DNA of 64,000 nt from Brachionus koreanus. Taxonomy: Eukaryota > Rotifera > Eurotatoria > Ploima > Brachionidae. Shown one piece after another: positions 1-10,464 of this stretch. The notes below the pieces were generated by a model that was given only the letters and a program-made list of their open reading frames with translations, had not been told where the DNA came from and searched no databases. Positions within the stretch are counted from its first letter, which is position 1, and every line of letters begins with the position of its first letter. The translations under genes were made by a program, and so were the position numbers. The DNA is taken from NCBI GenBank assembly GCA_016987375.1, contig PJRA01000263.1:3505279-3569278 (forward strand), in the 5' to 3' direction.

Positions 1-96
1 GATATAAAATCTACCAGAAGTACCATCTTCAAATGAAAAATTAAATGAAGATGGCTTTTCTCCTATTGTTTTAGGAACTTCTTTGTTTTCCTTCAT
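1..96 (-). CDS. Start of a protein-coding gene running off the left edge (partial, unidentified)
   Basis: On the minus strand an ATG at 96 opens 32 codons without a stop up to the window edge. The predicted start is MKENKEVPKTIGEKPSSFNF, followed by a Phe/Glu/Asp/Gly-containing stretch whose codon use looks like coding sequence rather than the surrounding A/T runs. No domain can be assigned from 32 residues. The rest of the gene lies to the left of the window. A chance ORF is possible. Confidence 0.4.
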   Translation of the reverse strand, partial: MKENKEVPKTIGEKPSSFNFSFEDGTSGRFYI

Positions 97-981
97 TATT
101 TTGCCAATAATTATATTTGTTTTCTAAATCTTATATTTTTTTTTAAGATTAATAAATTCAATACTTTATTTGAATAATTCTAATTTCAATCTGTTTATCA
201 TAAGACCATTTTTTTGTCTGATTGAGAAAAATATTTTTTGTGAATAAATAACTTTTTCTCTCAATAAAAAAAAATATCCCAACTTTAAATGTTATATCTA
301 TTTTTCCCTAATTGCATTCAATTAATTAGATAAAAAAAATTGTAGAACTTAAGTGCTTAATTAGTATACTCAACTTGCGCACAAATCAATCATTAATCAA
401 GGCTAATATTTTTTAATAATTAAAGTCTCATAGGCAAAATTAGATAAAAATAAAATATAAAAGATAATTAAAATAAATGAATAAATAATTTAAAATTTTA
501 TAAAATTTATTTAAATAGTCTTACTTCATTGAAGAATAATTAATGATACTAATAAGAAATAAAAAAAAAGAGTTTTGACTCCAGGAACTCATTCTAAGTT
601 AATACATTAGTGAAAGAATTTTATTGTTTCAGTTAAACCTTAAAACAATAAGGATAATATTTAAATCAAATTTAACTTTTGAAATCAAAATTTCAAGTAT
701 TCTTAAAAGTTGTGATGCCTAATCGAAAAATTTCCAATAGAAATATCAAAGATAAAGTTAAGAAGAAAAAAAATATTAATTATCAAAAGAATTATCAAAA
801 GTGAAAAAAAAATGGACCACCTTAAATATTATTCCAATAGAAAAATCAAAGATAAAGTTAAGAAGAAAAAAAATATTAATTATCAAAAGAATTATCAAAA
901 GTGAAAAAAAATATTTTAATTGCATAATATAAAAAACTCAGCATTAAAAACCTTTTTGAAAGTATTAGCTCAAGAACTAGT
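97..981. other. Intergenic, AT-rich, with one direct repeat
   Basis: No gene is seen. The stretch is dominated by A and T runs. Its only structure is the 79-bp direct repeat listed at 732-910. Confidence 0.6.
732..910. repeat. Direct repeat of about 79 bp with a period of exactly 100 bp
   Basis: Positions 732-810 and 832-910 are identical except for one base near the start (aaatatcaaa versus aaaaatcaaa). They are separated by about 21 bp. The near-identity in otherwise drifting AT-rich DNA indicates a recent local duplication. Confidence 0.85.
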
Positions 982-1001
982 TTTATCCGTTCGATTCCAC
1001 T

Positions 1002-1345
1002 ATGTTGTTCAACGTAGAAAATATCATCAGATCTTCAAAAACTTCAAAAAAAATGTTAAGACACATCAAATTCTTCCCAATCAAAACAAAAATCACTGAT
1101 ATAAACAACCAGCTCAAATTGGACTCAATAGAAACACGCTCTAAAGTTATCAATAAATTTTTCATCAAAAAATCAAACCACCAACAATTAAGATCAAAAC
1201 TGGATGAATTTAACTCAATATATGATGCTTTAAATGCTAATTTCACTTTTCCCTACTTAGATTTAAATGTTTGTTTTTGTTAAAATGTATTTGGTTGATT
1301 TAGATGAGTTTGCTAAGGACATGAATTATTTGACATTTGCTGTTC
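1002..1345 (+). pseudogene. Degenerate coding-like stretch of unknown origin
   Basis: A 93-codon open frame (1002-1283) starting MLFNVENIIRSSKTSKKMLR is followed, in another frame, by about 20 coding-looking codons from 1285 that end at a stop near 1357. The region is Lys/Asn-rich with no recognisable domain and lies just upstream of SINE and LINE debris. It may be the remains of a mobile-element ORF or a decayed gene. A chance ORF cannot be excluded. Confidence 0.25.
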
Positions 1346-1392
1346 CCCTAACTGATTGATATTTTAAACCTCGTTTTGTGATTCGTTTACTC

Positions 1393-1850
1393 GTATAGCC
1401 GAATTATTTGTTTATTAGTCATGCAAGCAGAGGATCGAAGGCTCAAAGCCCGTTTAGGGTGGAAAAATCTTCAAAATGTCTCTACAATACGGGGCGCAAG
1501 TTTAAACTTTGATCAAGAATCTCGGCTAGGTAATAATTGTGGTGTTAATGATCAACTCTGTGCAATAACCTCTGTGCCAGATCGGAGCTGTTGCTCAAAA
1601 TGGTATTGGAAAAGAGAAGAGCACCTCTGCATTATCCACTAAGATAGAATATGGTCAATTATTTTTATATTATTTCAGTTGTGATTCATTAGAAACAGTA
1701 TTTCCTAGATTAATGCCTTAAAGAGCTGGATTAATCGGATAATTAGCATTTCCTACATTATCTAAATCCAGTTCTGGAAATTGACATAAGTCATTATTGT
1801 ACGCCACAATAATCACATTTTTACATTAAAAATTCATATTAATTTGAAGA
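1393..1850 (+). mobile_element. tRNA-like SINE, copy 1 (degenerate)
   Basis: This copy shares a long block with a second copy at 9801-10180. The shared parts include tatagccga, the gtcatgcaa motif, the segment aaaatcttcaaaatgtctct (1465-1484), acggggcgca, and a 3' part around tcattattgt (1792-1801). In the cleaner copy 2 the head looks like a tRNA-type pol III promoter: an A box (tagccgagtgg) and, about 38 bp on, a B box-like ggttcaaaacc. In this copy both boxes are worn. The 73-codon ORF inside it (1421-1642) is not conserved and is not called as a gene. Confidence 0.6.
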
Positions 1851-2222
1851 AACACTTAGCTGTCATCAAGTTGTAATGATATTAACTTTTAGCAACTCTA
1901 ATAAAACAACTAACTCTAATAAAATCATCAAATGAATATCAGTACTTTTTTTCCAAATAACATTACTTATAGATTTAGTTGCGTAAAAATAGGCTTGTTC
2001 ACGAAAGCGACAATTCCTGTTATCGGCAATTGCTCTCTTAAATACCTTTTATTTTCATAACATTTTTAGGGACTTCTAATACTGATACAGTGTTAGTATT
2101 CGAAAAGACTTTTGCCTATGCATCAAATCAACCATACGTGTTTCAACTTTTGCCTTTTTCAACTAGCATAAGCCCAATATACTATTCTGTTATCCAGTAG
2201 ATGAAATGTTGACAAAATTGCA
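1851..2222. other. Spacer between SINE and LINE debris
   Basis: No coding potential or RNA gene is seen in this AT-rich stretch. Confidence 0.5.
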
Positions 2223-3016
2223 TTGATAATAAGCATTGTTGAGCATTTGATCTTTGGATTTAAATGTCGAAAATGCAGTGTAATCCATAAGTCACAAAAA
2301 TCTCTGCTTTTATTTTTCAATTTAAAAAGATATGGCCCAAAAAAATTAACTAAATCAACTCTTGAAAAAGATTTTGGAATTTATGTTCAAAATGATTTAA
2401 AATTGCCAGATAAAATACTGTACCATTCGCGGAAATTGTATTTTAAGTATGAAGCTTAAAGTTTCAAGTAGTTGAACATTGATTCATTAAGAATACTTAA
2501 CAAAGCACTAGTAAGACCACATTTTAAGAATTTGCCATAAGTTCATGGTGTCTTTTTCTTGAGAAAGATTTTTCAGAAATCAGGAAGATACAAAACATAG
2601 CGACTAAGATCATTTTTTCACTTCGGAAATATGACTTCTGGAGCTTTATTTAACTTAACCGAACTCATAATTAGGTACATGAGAGGTGAATTAATTCAAT
2701 TAATGGATACGAAATTATTAATTTTGAGAATAATCAAAATTGTTTTTGTAACCGTTTGTAAAATTTAAGAAGACATAATAAATGTATTGTTACGGAAGGA
2801 GTGAAAAACTGCATGTATGGATTTTATTTTTTGATTAATCGAGTAGTTAATGTTTGGAATAGCTTACCTCATTACATCATTAATTCTATATCAATAGAGA
2901 ACTTCAATAAAAATCTAGAGAAATGGCTCAGGAAACAGCCCAATTTACTGCCATAGCTTCAAGGAAGCTTAAGGACTCAAAGGGTCGCATAATTAACTAC
3001 TACTACTACTACTACA
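2223..3016 (+). mobile_element. Decayed CR1-like non-LTR retrotransposon, 3' end
   Basis: Frames broken by several stops read like the region downstream of the reverse transcriptase catalytic core in CR1/L2-type LINEs. There is a TLEKDFGIYVQNDLK motif near 2359-2403, then a LNKALVRPHF motif near 2497, and finally VNVWNSLPHYIINSISIENF near 2848-2907. After the terminal stop the sequence ends in a (TAC)n tract at about 2997-3015, the kind of short tandem-repeat tail these elements carry. The catalytic core is absent, so this is a 5'-truncated, dead copy. Confidence 0.75.
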
Positions 3017-3398
3017 GAATTGATTTTTTATTAGAAACTTATAATTTACTTTTAAAAGAATTAAAAAAATTAAAAATTAAAAAAATGCAGTAGACCTCTG
3101 ATTAATATTGTCTAACGAAAACGATAAACATGATTTATTTTAATTTTTTTTGAGAATAAAAGACAAAAAATTTTCATTTTTCTTTACATATTACATAAAA
3201 TTTTGAAATTTCTATTATTGAATGCAACTGCAAAAGAAAAAAATTTCAAAATAGCTCTCAAATTTGTCGTATCATGTTTTTACATTGAATGCTATTTACT
3301 TCATTTACTAAAAGCCGACTATTAATACAAATAAAAGCACACTAAAAAATAATTTAATATTATCTTTTTTTTTTGAAAATAAAAGCTAAATTTAAAAA
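3017..3398. promoter_or_regulatory. Upstream region of the PSMC1 gene
   Basis: This 380-bp AT-rich gap lies between the LINE tail and the PSMC1 start and must contain its promoter. No clear TATA box or initiator can be singled out. Confidence 0.35.
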
Positions 3399-4724
3399 AT
3401 GGGCAATCGTCAAGGAGGCTTAGGTCGTGACTTAGGAGGAGAGAAAAAAGATGATAAAGACAAGAAGAAAAAATACGAACCTCCAGTTCCAACTCGTATC
3501 GGCAAAAAGAAAAAACGAACAAAGGGACCCGATGCCGCCAATAAGCTTCCTCAAGTACTACCGCATACTCGCTGTCGACTAAAACAGCTTAGACAAGAAA
3601 GAATCAAAGATTATCTTCTTATGGAGGAGGAATATATCAGCAACCAAGAGAGATTGCGTCCACAGGAAGAAAAACAAGAAGAAGAAAGGTCAAAAGTTGA
3701 TGACCTCAGAGGCTCACCAATGGCTGTGGGAACTTTAGAAGAAATAATCGACGATAACCATGCAATTGTTTCGACTTCAGTTGGCTCTGAACACTATGTT
3801 AGCATTATGTCCTTTGTCGACAAAGATTTACTCGAGCCAGGCTGTACTGTTTTGCTTAATCATAAAGTTCATGCTGTTATTGGAGTACTGGGTGATGATA
3901 CAGATCCGATGGTGACTGTAATGAAACTCGAAAAAGCTCCTCAAGAAACCTATGCAGACATTGGTGGATTAGATCAACAAATTCAAGAAATAAAAGAGTC
4001 TGTTGAACTGCCTCTGACACATCCTGAATATTACGAAGAGATGGGAATCAAGCCACCTAAAGGAGTAATTTTATACGGTCCACCTGGAACAGGAAAAACT
4101 TTACTTGCTAAAGCGGTAGCAAATCAAACATCAGCGACGTTTTTGCGTGTGGTTGGATCTGAATTGATTCAAAAATATCTCGGTGATGGACCGAAATTGG
4201 TTCGAGAACTTTTTCGAGTTGCTGAAGAGCATGCACCTTCAATAGTTTTTATAGATGAAATTGACGCTGTTGGTACCAAAAGATACGACTCAAATTCTGG
4301 TGGTGAACGAGAAATTCAAAGAACTATGTTGGAATTGTTGAATCAATTAGATGGATTTGATTCGAGAGGTGATGTCAAAGTAATAATGGCAACGAATCGT
4401 ATCGACAGTTTGGATCCAGCTTTGATTAGACCAGGTCGTATCGATCGTAAAATAGAATTTCCATTGCCTGATGAAAAAACAAAACGTATGATCTTCAAGA
4501 TTCATACCAGCCGAATGACTTTGTCTGATGATGTTAAACTAGAAGAGTTAATTATGGCCAAAGATGATTTATCCGGAGCCGATGTAAAGGCTATATGCAC
4601 AGAGGCCGGTTTAATGGCGTTGAGAGAGCGACGTATGAAGGTAACCAATGAAGATTTTAAGAAATCAAAAGAAAACGTTCTGTACAGAAAGAATGAAGGT
4701 GTACCTGAAGGGTTGTATTTGTAA
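3399..4724 (+). CDS. PSMC1: 26S proteasome regulatory ATPase subunit 4 (Rpt2), intronless
   Basis: This 441-residue protein is colinear with animal PSMC1 (about 440). Rpt2 is one of six AAA+ ATPases forming the base ring of the 19S particle, which unfolds ubiquitinated substrates and feeds them into the 20S core. Visible features are the N-terminal MGNRQGG with Gly2 (Rpt2 is known to be N-myristoylated), a Lys-rich segment, a coiled coil with [13 protein letters not shown] residues around 85-100, the OB region, Walker A GPPGTGKT near residues 227-234, Walker B FIDEID near 284, the second region of homology with RPGRIDR, and the C-terminal GLYL that fits the HbYX-type pocket of the core. The reading frame is unbroken. 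Vertebrate orthologues have many introns, so a retrogene or intron loss is possible. Polyadenylation signals AATAAA follow at 4776 and 4789. Confidence 0.97.
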   Translation: MGNRQGGLGRDLGGEKKDDKDKKKKYEPPVPTRIGKKKKRTKGPDAANKLPQVLPHTRCRLKQLRQERIKDYLLMEEEYISNQERLRPQEEKQEEERSKVDDLRGSPMAVGTLEEIIDDNHAIVSTSVGSEHYVSIMSFVDKDLLEPGCTVLLNHKVHAVIGVLGDDTDPMVTVMKLEKAPQETYADIGGLDQQIQEIKESVELPLTHPEYYEEMGIKPPKGVILYGPPGTGKTLLAKAVANQTSATFLRVVGSELIQKYLGDGPKLVRELFRVAEEHAPSIVFIDEIDAVGTKRYDSNSGGEREIQRTMLELLNQLDGFDSRGDVKVIMATNRIDSLDPALIRPGRIDRKIEFPLPDEKTKRMIFKIHTSRMTLSDDVKLEELIMAKDDLSGADVKAICTEAGLMALRERRMKVTNEDFKKSKENVLYRKNEGVPEGLYL

Positions 4725-5558
4725 AGTTATTGGATTTTTTATTTAAGATCAACGCTAATTATGTATTTAAATACAAATAAATTTAATCAAATAAAAATTC
4801 CGTTTAGTATTTATGCTTCGACAAACAAAATAGCTTGCTCCTTTTAAACATTGGAAGCCAAGATTTAGAACTCAGTTATTTACTTTAATTTGTGTGATTT
4901 AATTTTTTCTTAAATAAAGACAATTGCAAATTAAAATGTTTTTATCCATTTTCTGTGTTTCTAAATCTAGTCTCATTTTTTAATCTCTTAACAGTCTGAT
5001 AGTTGTTTTATGATTATTACAATATTTATGAATTAAAATGTCTAGAAATTAACGAAATTTATAAAGATAAAATAAATTTTTTTAGTTCCAACAAGCCACT
5101 TTTTACAAAAATTTGTATTTCATTTAGAAAAAATATCAAGTTAAAAATTTTTAAATAGGATCAATTTGACCCGTCTGGGTTTCTTGTCTTAAGAAAAAAA
5201 TAAATTCATAAATATTTTCATGGGAACTAAATAATTACTATTTTTTTAACTAGTTCTTTTGTTAACTCAATTAATTTTGTCAATTATTGATTGCTTAATT
5301 AATTTTCTAAGGCAAGCTGAAATTGCTTCCAAGGAAGTATGGACATGTAAAAAATAATTTTTTTTGGACGGGATAATAATTTAAAAAAATTATTGTAAAA
5401 TATTTAAAAATAAATATTTATTGACTAAGAGTTTTAAAAATATATTTTTTGTCCCAAATGGATAAATAAAAAAATGAACTTTTGCTGAATTTAAAATAAA
5501 AATAAAAATTAGATTTTCATCTTAAAATATTCATCACTCTCATCTATCATGAAAATGT
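4725..5558. other. PSMC1 3' flank and AT-rich spacer
   Basis: The 3' UTR with AATAAA at 4776-4781 opens the stretch. After it only A/T runs are seen and no gene. Confidence 0.5.
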
Positions 5559-5771
5559 TTATCTAATCAAGAGTTAAATCTTCATCAGACTGAAAAATAT
5601 GACTATCCTAAGTAACAAGCGCTGGGGTATGGAGTTCAATGAGTCCAAATGTAAAGTAATGCATATTGACAACTCAAAGATTGCCAAACAAGAAATCTCA
5701 ATATTAAATGCGAATGATATCAGAGTTGGATTAGCTGAGACTACTAAACGCGATCTTGGTGTAATGGTGAA

Positions 5772-5885
5772 TTACAAAATAAAAAAATATGAAAAGTCTA
5801 CTACAGCGGGACTACGTTAGTCTTCCTGCTTTGTCAATTTAGTTTAACTAAACTTGACCGTAGAATATTAATTATTATTATTTTT
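5772..5885 (+). repeat. Solo LINE 3' tail inserted in the LINE at 5559-6568
   Basis: About 110 bp starting aaataaaaaaatatgaaaag matches the tail at 6457-6568 and another at 63355-63451. Shared blocks are gaaaagtctacta, ttagtcttcct, ctttgtca, tttag, aactaaa, ttgacc and gtagaat, followed by an ATT-type microsatellite. It splits the reverse transcriptase reading frame, so it looks like a 5'-truncated insertion into an older copy of the same family. Confidence 0.75.
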
Positions 5886-6456
5886 ATAAAATCAAATGGA
5901 ATGATCAAATTGATAGCATTGTTGTGTTATAAAAGCCAATAACATGTTTGGTATGCTCATTTGAGAAACCATTTGAGTATTGGGAGGCTCAATCATTTTG
6001 GCAACTTTACAAAACATATGTTAGACTCCATCTAAAATACTGTGTGCCTGCTTAGAATCCATATTTAAAAAATGATATATTTCAAAAGTACAAAGACGAG
6101 CAACGAAACTTGTTTTCACAGATAAGAAGTTTGAATTATGAGTCAAGGTTAGCTAATTTAGGATTAGAAACTTTAAAAGAAAGGCGAGAGCGTGGAGATC
6201 TGATTCAATTTTATAAAATTCAAAACATAATGTAATCATGTCAATTGGTATTGTGATGCGGAACTTATGAGTTCAGTTAATAATAAAGGACCAAGTAAGG
6301 GGAGCAAAGCATCGCATTCGCTCTCAGCTAACAAAATACAAGGAAGCAAGGCGAAACTTTCTAACTAAACGAGTAGTGAACAAATGGAATGTGTTGCCAA
6401 CGTCGGTTGTCACGTTTGAATAACCAGTTCAAAAACAGACTGAATAATGTCGGTAG

Positions 6457-6568
6457 AAATAAAAAAAAATGAAAAGTCTACTATAACTGGACTACTTTAG
6501 TCTTCCTTCTTTGTCATTTTAGATTAACTAAATTGACCGTAGAATATAAACTATTATTAACTATTATT
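6457..6568 (+). repeat. LINE 3' tail, terminal copy
   Basis: This is the same tail unit as at 5772-5885, here in its expected place after the LINE coding remnant. It ends in imperfect ATT repeats. Confidence 0.75.
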
Positions 6569-7035
6569 TCTTCTGAATCATAGACTAATTTTTGATCAAT
6601 AATAGATTACTCAAATTTAAAAAATGAAAAACGTAAAACGAAATTAATACTCTATTAGGCAATAAAAGATTAAGAGCCAAAAAAATTATGAATGTAAGAA
6701 AAGACTAAATTTGTCAATTAATCACTGGGCTAAAGTAATCTTTACTAATGAATTCAATTCTAGAGTTTTTGATCCGAAAACAAGAGCGATACCTAAGTTC
6801 AAAACTATGTTTTTTTCATTTTGTTTTGAATATTTTTAACTTATTCACAAATAAATAAATTTAATAGAAAATAAATAAAAAATATTTCAGATTTAAAAAA
6901 TAAGTCTTTTTTAAAAATAGATCATTTTTATTTTAAGGATTTTTCTTGTTCACCTCTAAACATTTGTAACTAAAAGGATCATTTATATTTTTAAAAATTA
7001 ATTTTAATGATAGCTAGTTTAATAAGTTTAAAATT
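6569..7035. other. Spacer between LINE and Ly6 gene
   Basis: Nothing recognisable is seen. The stretch includes the 3' flank of the minus-strand Ly6 gene. Confidence 0.45.
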
Positions 7036-7519
7036 TTAAAAAATCCAATATGAAAAACAAACTAAAAGAATAGTCAATATGTTTACAAGGTAAGAATTTG
7101 ATAACTTTGGAGATGAATTGCATAAATCGTTTCTGCAACAATAATAATTCATTTGAGTGTTACCAAATTTAAATTCATCTCCACTTGTGCAAATATCTGC
7201 GCATCCTTTCACTACTACTATTACGCCAGCTGTTCGAGTCACAATTTTCTATTTAAAAAAATAATTAATTCGAAAACTTGTCATTTTTCTTAGCGTCAAT
7301 TAAGAGATAAATTAACAAAAATTTACTTGACAATTAGATCGACGACTTCCACAAATTTCTATTGAAGGTTCGTTACAATCAATACCACTGCACGAATAAC
7401 ATTGACTGGCACAATCAAAAGTATCTTAATTTCAAAGGTCTAGAGTAATTCTTTTTAGACTTGGACTTACTTATCCATAATGATACTAAAAATATTATAA
7501 AAAAGTATCGTGTCTCCAT
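7036..7519 (-). CDS. Ly6/uPAR-domain GPI-anchored surface protein, gene 1 of a tandem pair
   Basis: Three exons on the minus strand join in phase: 7519-7471, 7424-7327 and 7248-7036, giving 119 residues. The start METRYFFIIFLVSLWI is a signal peptide. The mature part has the ten-cysteine three-finger (LU) pattern: CYSC near the N terminus, paired Cys around the middle, and the closing CCRNDLCN. After NSS comes a hydrophobic C-terminal tail, as expected for replacement by a GPI anchor. Introns are 46 and 78 bp. Exon 1 (49 bp) has the same length and phase as in the neighbour at 8375-8854, which supports the model and a tandem duplication. LU proteins act as extracellular ligands, receptor modulators or adhesion factors; the specific role here is unknown. 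Short pieces of this gene look like unrelated ORFs if introns are ignored. Confidence 0.85.
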
Positions 7520-8374
7520 TTTTGTTAATTCTTTTTTAATATTTTTACATTTTGATCCAAAATTGTTGGCTCTCAAGTTTTTATTTGAATATGTAACAAA
7601 ATTTTTAATTAAATTCTTATATTTGATGAAAATTAAGTAATTAAAAATAAAAACTACGCAAATTTATTTGCTTTTTTCTCTTATGTTTTCAAGGTGATCT
7701 AATTAGCCTTTATTTGATTAAAATCAAAAAATCCTTTTCTTATTATTATTTTGTCATTCAGAATTTGATGAAGAAAAATATTAATGATTTTTCTTCTTAA
7801 TTATTATTTATATTTAAAAAACAATTAGTAAACAAATTGAATTTTGAAAATTTAATGTGCCATTTATTAAAAATAAAAAAAGAAACTTATAAAATTTGTT
7901 CTTGGTATCACATTAAATTAAAACTATGATACAGTTAAATATCTAAATGGTCGAGCTTTATTTAATTTTTGGTAGTGGATATATTTTTAACACTCAAAAG
8001 ATCCGTGATAATTTGAAACTTTTTTTATTTACGTTAATCTTATTTAAAATAAATCATCATCATCTTAAACTTTTTGAATCTGTTAATGTGAATAAGTTAA
8101 AATAAGATTGGATTTTTAGAAATCTGGTGAATTTTTCCAAAGAAATAGTGATTAAAAAAGGTCCTTTGAGAGTTATTAATCATAGCAATCAAAAAATAAT
8201 AGCCTTGTAAATAACTAAAAAACTATGATAAAAATATTCTCAATTATTAAAAGTTTTAAAAGAAAGAAATTATTTTTTTATATTTTTATATTTATCAAAT
8301 TCAATTGAATAAAATTTTACAAAAGATAATGAATTTTCATATCATAAATTTATTAATTTTAAAATTTAAACATT
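7520..8374. other. Spacer between the two Ly6 genes
   Basis: AT-rich with no gene or RNA seen. It holds the promoter of gene 1 and the 3' flank of gene 2; neither TATA nor other sites stand out. Confidence 0.45.
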
Positions 8375-8854
8375 TTATTTCGTCAAATGCATAAATAAAC
8401 TTATTCCAGCCAAAACTACTAGTGAAATGTTTCTAATTTGAAAATTGTATTTTCTTGTTGATGAATTGCAAAAATCTGTGGAGCAACATTTATGAACTAT
8501 GGTTGTTGGTCCAAAAGATTCTACTAGGCCGTCTTTACAATTATTCGAGCAACTTTTTACAAAAACTGTAACACCACCAGTTGTTGTTGTCACAGTCTAA
8601 ATAATAGCCAACATTTTTTGATTTTCAAATAAAAACTAAGTAAAAGTACCTCACAAAAGCTAAAACTGCTAGAACATGTTTGTTCTTGAAGAATACACTC
8701 TGAACCAGAACAATAATAGCATCTTGATGCTCCGGTTACAAAACCCAATGAAATATCTGTGAAAATTTTTAGTCAAAATTTTTAATAAATTAAATGAAGG
8801 CTTACTAAATAATACCATCCATAAGAACCCTTTGCTAGTCTGGTTTTTTTTCAT
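8375..8854 (-). CDS. Ly6/uPAR-domain GPI-anchored surface protein, gene 2 of a tandem pair
   Basis: Three exons on the minus strand, 8854-8806, 8756-8650 and 8596-8375, give 125 residues. The N terminus is MKKNQTSKGFLWMVLF with a short hydrophobic core continuing into exon 2. The LU domain begins RCYYCSGSEC and ends KCCSTDFCN, with ten cysteines in family spacing. A hydrophobic tail follows NSS, suggesting a GPI anchor. Intron positions and phases (1, then 0) match gene 1, and exon 1 is 49 bp in both. Sequence identity outside the cysteines is low, so the duplication is old. Function beyond a surface three-finger protein cannot be assigned. Confidence 0.85.
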
Positions 8855-9800
8855 TTTTTTAGAATATTTACTTTAAAATAACGAAAATTGAATAAAAGAA
8901 ATTTAAAATTTTTTTATTTAAAAACCTTAATTATTTTTTTTGTTTGAAATGAGTAATTCAAATAATTAAAATTAGAAAAACAAATTATAGGAATTATATC
9001 TTAAAAAGTAATCAATTACTTTCAATTTTGAATTGAATTTTTTTAATTAAATTAGATGATGAGATTAGTTTAGTAATTTTAAAATTATTTCAAAAATTTT
9101 TTGAAAAATTAAAAAAAAAATCAAACAAATTTTTTTGAATTTTAAACTAAAAAATAATAGTCTATAGAATTAAAGAAATTCTGATCAAAAATAAGCTAAT
9201 TCTAAAATTTTCTTCATTTTGAAAGAAAAATTCTAAAAAATATTCAATATTAGACTATTGCTTATTGGATAAACTGGTAAAGATGTTGTTCTCAAAAAGT
9301 GAATAGATAGCTTAAATTAAAATGAAAAATCATATAAAAATTTGATATATCAATAGATTTATAAAATTTTTTTTGCAAAATCATTTTGTTTAAAATAATC
9401 AAGAAAGGCATCATGTGAATTTTGTAATGATTTAATAAGTTCTCTTTATCTAACCCGACCTGCCTGAAAGATTAAGAAAAAAAACTGTCTTTTCTCCAAG
9501 AAGCTTCAAAATACAAAAGAAAAATTTAACGTAATTGTTCGATTTTTAAGATATGTCATAAATAAAATTAACACTAAAAAGCCCGGCTGATTTTTCATTA
9601 AAATTTCAAATAAAGTTATCAAGATAAATTAAACATTTTCTTTGATAATTTATTCATTTTCTAAAAAATTACAATCAAAATTTTTAGATAATAAAAACCG
9701 TTTTTTAAAACTTTATTTATATATGGTAAAAATCAAGTTTCAATTTTTCAAAATAGGGTCTAAAAAAACCCTCGGACGTTCTAATGTTAAGGCATGTCTT
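8855..9800. other. AT-rich spacer
   Basis: No gene, RNA or clear repeat is seen. Short ORFs here (for example 9642-9827) are Lys/Phe-rich and overlap the start of the SINE. Confidence 0.5.
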
Positions 9801-10180
9801 TTTATAGCCGAGTGGTTTGTGTGTTAGTCATGCAACCAGATGGTTCAAAACCCACTGAGGGTAGAAAAATCTTCAAAATGTCTCTGCAATACGGGGCGCA
9901 TGTTTAAACCCCTTTCAATAAAAAAATGGGGGACCGGTTTCGACTGGTNNNNNNNNNNNNNNNNNNNNNNNNNNNNNNNNNNNNNNNNNNNNNNNNNNNN
10001 NNNNNNNNNNNNNNNNNNNNNNNNNNNNNNNNNNNNNNNNNNNNNNNNNNNNNNNNNNNNNNNNNNNNNNNNNNNNNNNNNNNNNNNNNNNNNNNNNNNN
10101 NNNNNNNNNNNNNNNNNNNNNNNNNNNNNNNAACATGTCATTATTGTGCATTATCCCATAAAATGAAATTTATGTTAATT
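9801..10180 (+). mobile_element. tRNA-like SINE, copy 2 (interrupted by an assembly gap)
   Basis: An A box-like tagccgagtgg at 9805-9815 is followed by gtcatgcaacc and a B box-like ggttcaaaacc at 9842-9852, the spacing of a tRNA promoter. Downstream, aaaatcttcaaaatgtctct and acggggcgca match copy 1 (1393-1850). The right end after the gap (tgtcattattgtgcattat) matches the right end of copy 1. The middle is hidden by the Ns. Confidence 0.65.
9949..10131. other. Assembly gap (183 N)
   Basis: Unknown bases. Reading frames that run through the Ns have no meaning. The gap falls inside a dispersed repeat, a common cause of assembly breaks. Confidence 0.99.
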
Positions 10181-10226
10181 TTTTTTTTTTTCGATTTAAG
10201 GGTTAACCAACTTGCTAGTATTCATA

Positions 10227-10464
10227 TCTCAAGAGGACAAAGTAAAATTTTTGATCAAATTTAATTTTTCAAAAATGATCAAAACATTCTAAATGCGCAA
10301 TTAAATTTCATCGCATATTTTTGATATTTGGTAAAATTTCAAAGCTTTGTTTTTAGACTTATAAAAAGGATTGTAATTTCTAAAAATGCAATGAAATTAA
10401 ATTGCGCATTTAGAATGTTTTGAACATTTTTGATTAAAAATTTTACTTTGCCTCTTAAGATTCT
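10227..10464. repeat. Long inverted repeat (foldback/MITE-like), arms of about 75-85 bp
   Basis: The left arm (about 10227-10311) contains gaggacaaagtaaaattttt and cattctaaatgcgcaatt. The right arm (about 10391-10464) contains their reverse complements, aattgcgcatttagaatg and aaaaattttactttgcctc. The arms differ by a few substitutions and small gaps and enclose about 80 bp. No ORF is present. The structure resembles a short foldback transposon; target duplications could not be made out. Confidence 0.8.

Larger units (their letters stand above)
5559..6568 (+). mobile_element. CR1-like LINE, 3' part, decayed and interrupted by a second LINE tail
   Basis: An open stretch at 5599-5771 reads WGMEFNESKCKVMHI, the thumb-side motif typical of CR1-type reverse transcriptases. 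After an interruption (5772-5885) the same protein resumes in broken frames: LYKTYVRLHLKYCVPA near 6008-6056, LGLETLKERRERGDLIQFYK near 6160-6220, and ARRNFLTKRVVNKWNVLP near 6345-6400. The end of the element is the AT-rich tail at 6457-6568. Stops and frameshifts show it is dead. Confidence 0.85.

Noticed and set aside
1421..1642. 73-codon ORF with several cysteines
   Set aside because: It lies inside the SINE and its frame is not kept in the second copy.
2223..2459. 78-codon ORF as a possible gene
   Set aside because: Its end matches a LINE reverse transcriptase motif and the downstream frames continue the same decayed element.
9840..10264. ORFs running through the N stretch
   Set aside because: They contain unknown bases; the flanking sequence is SINE.
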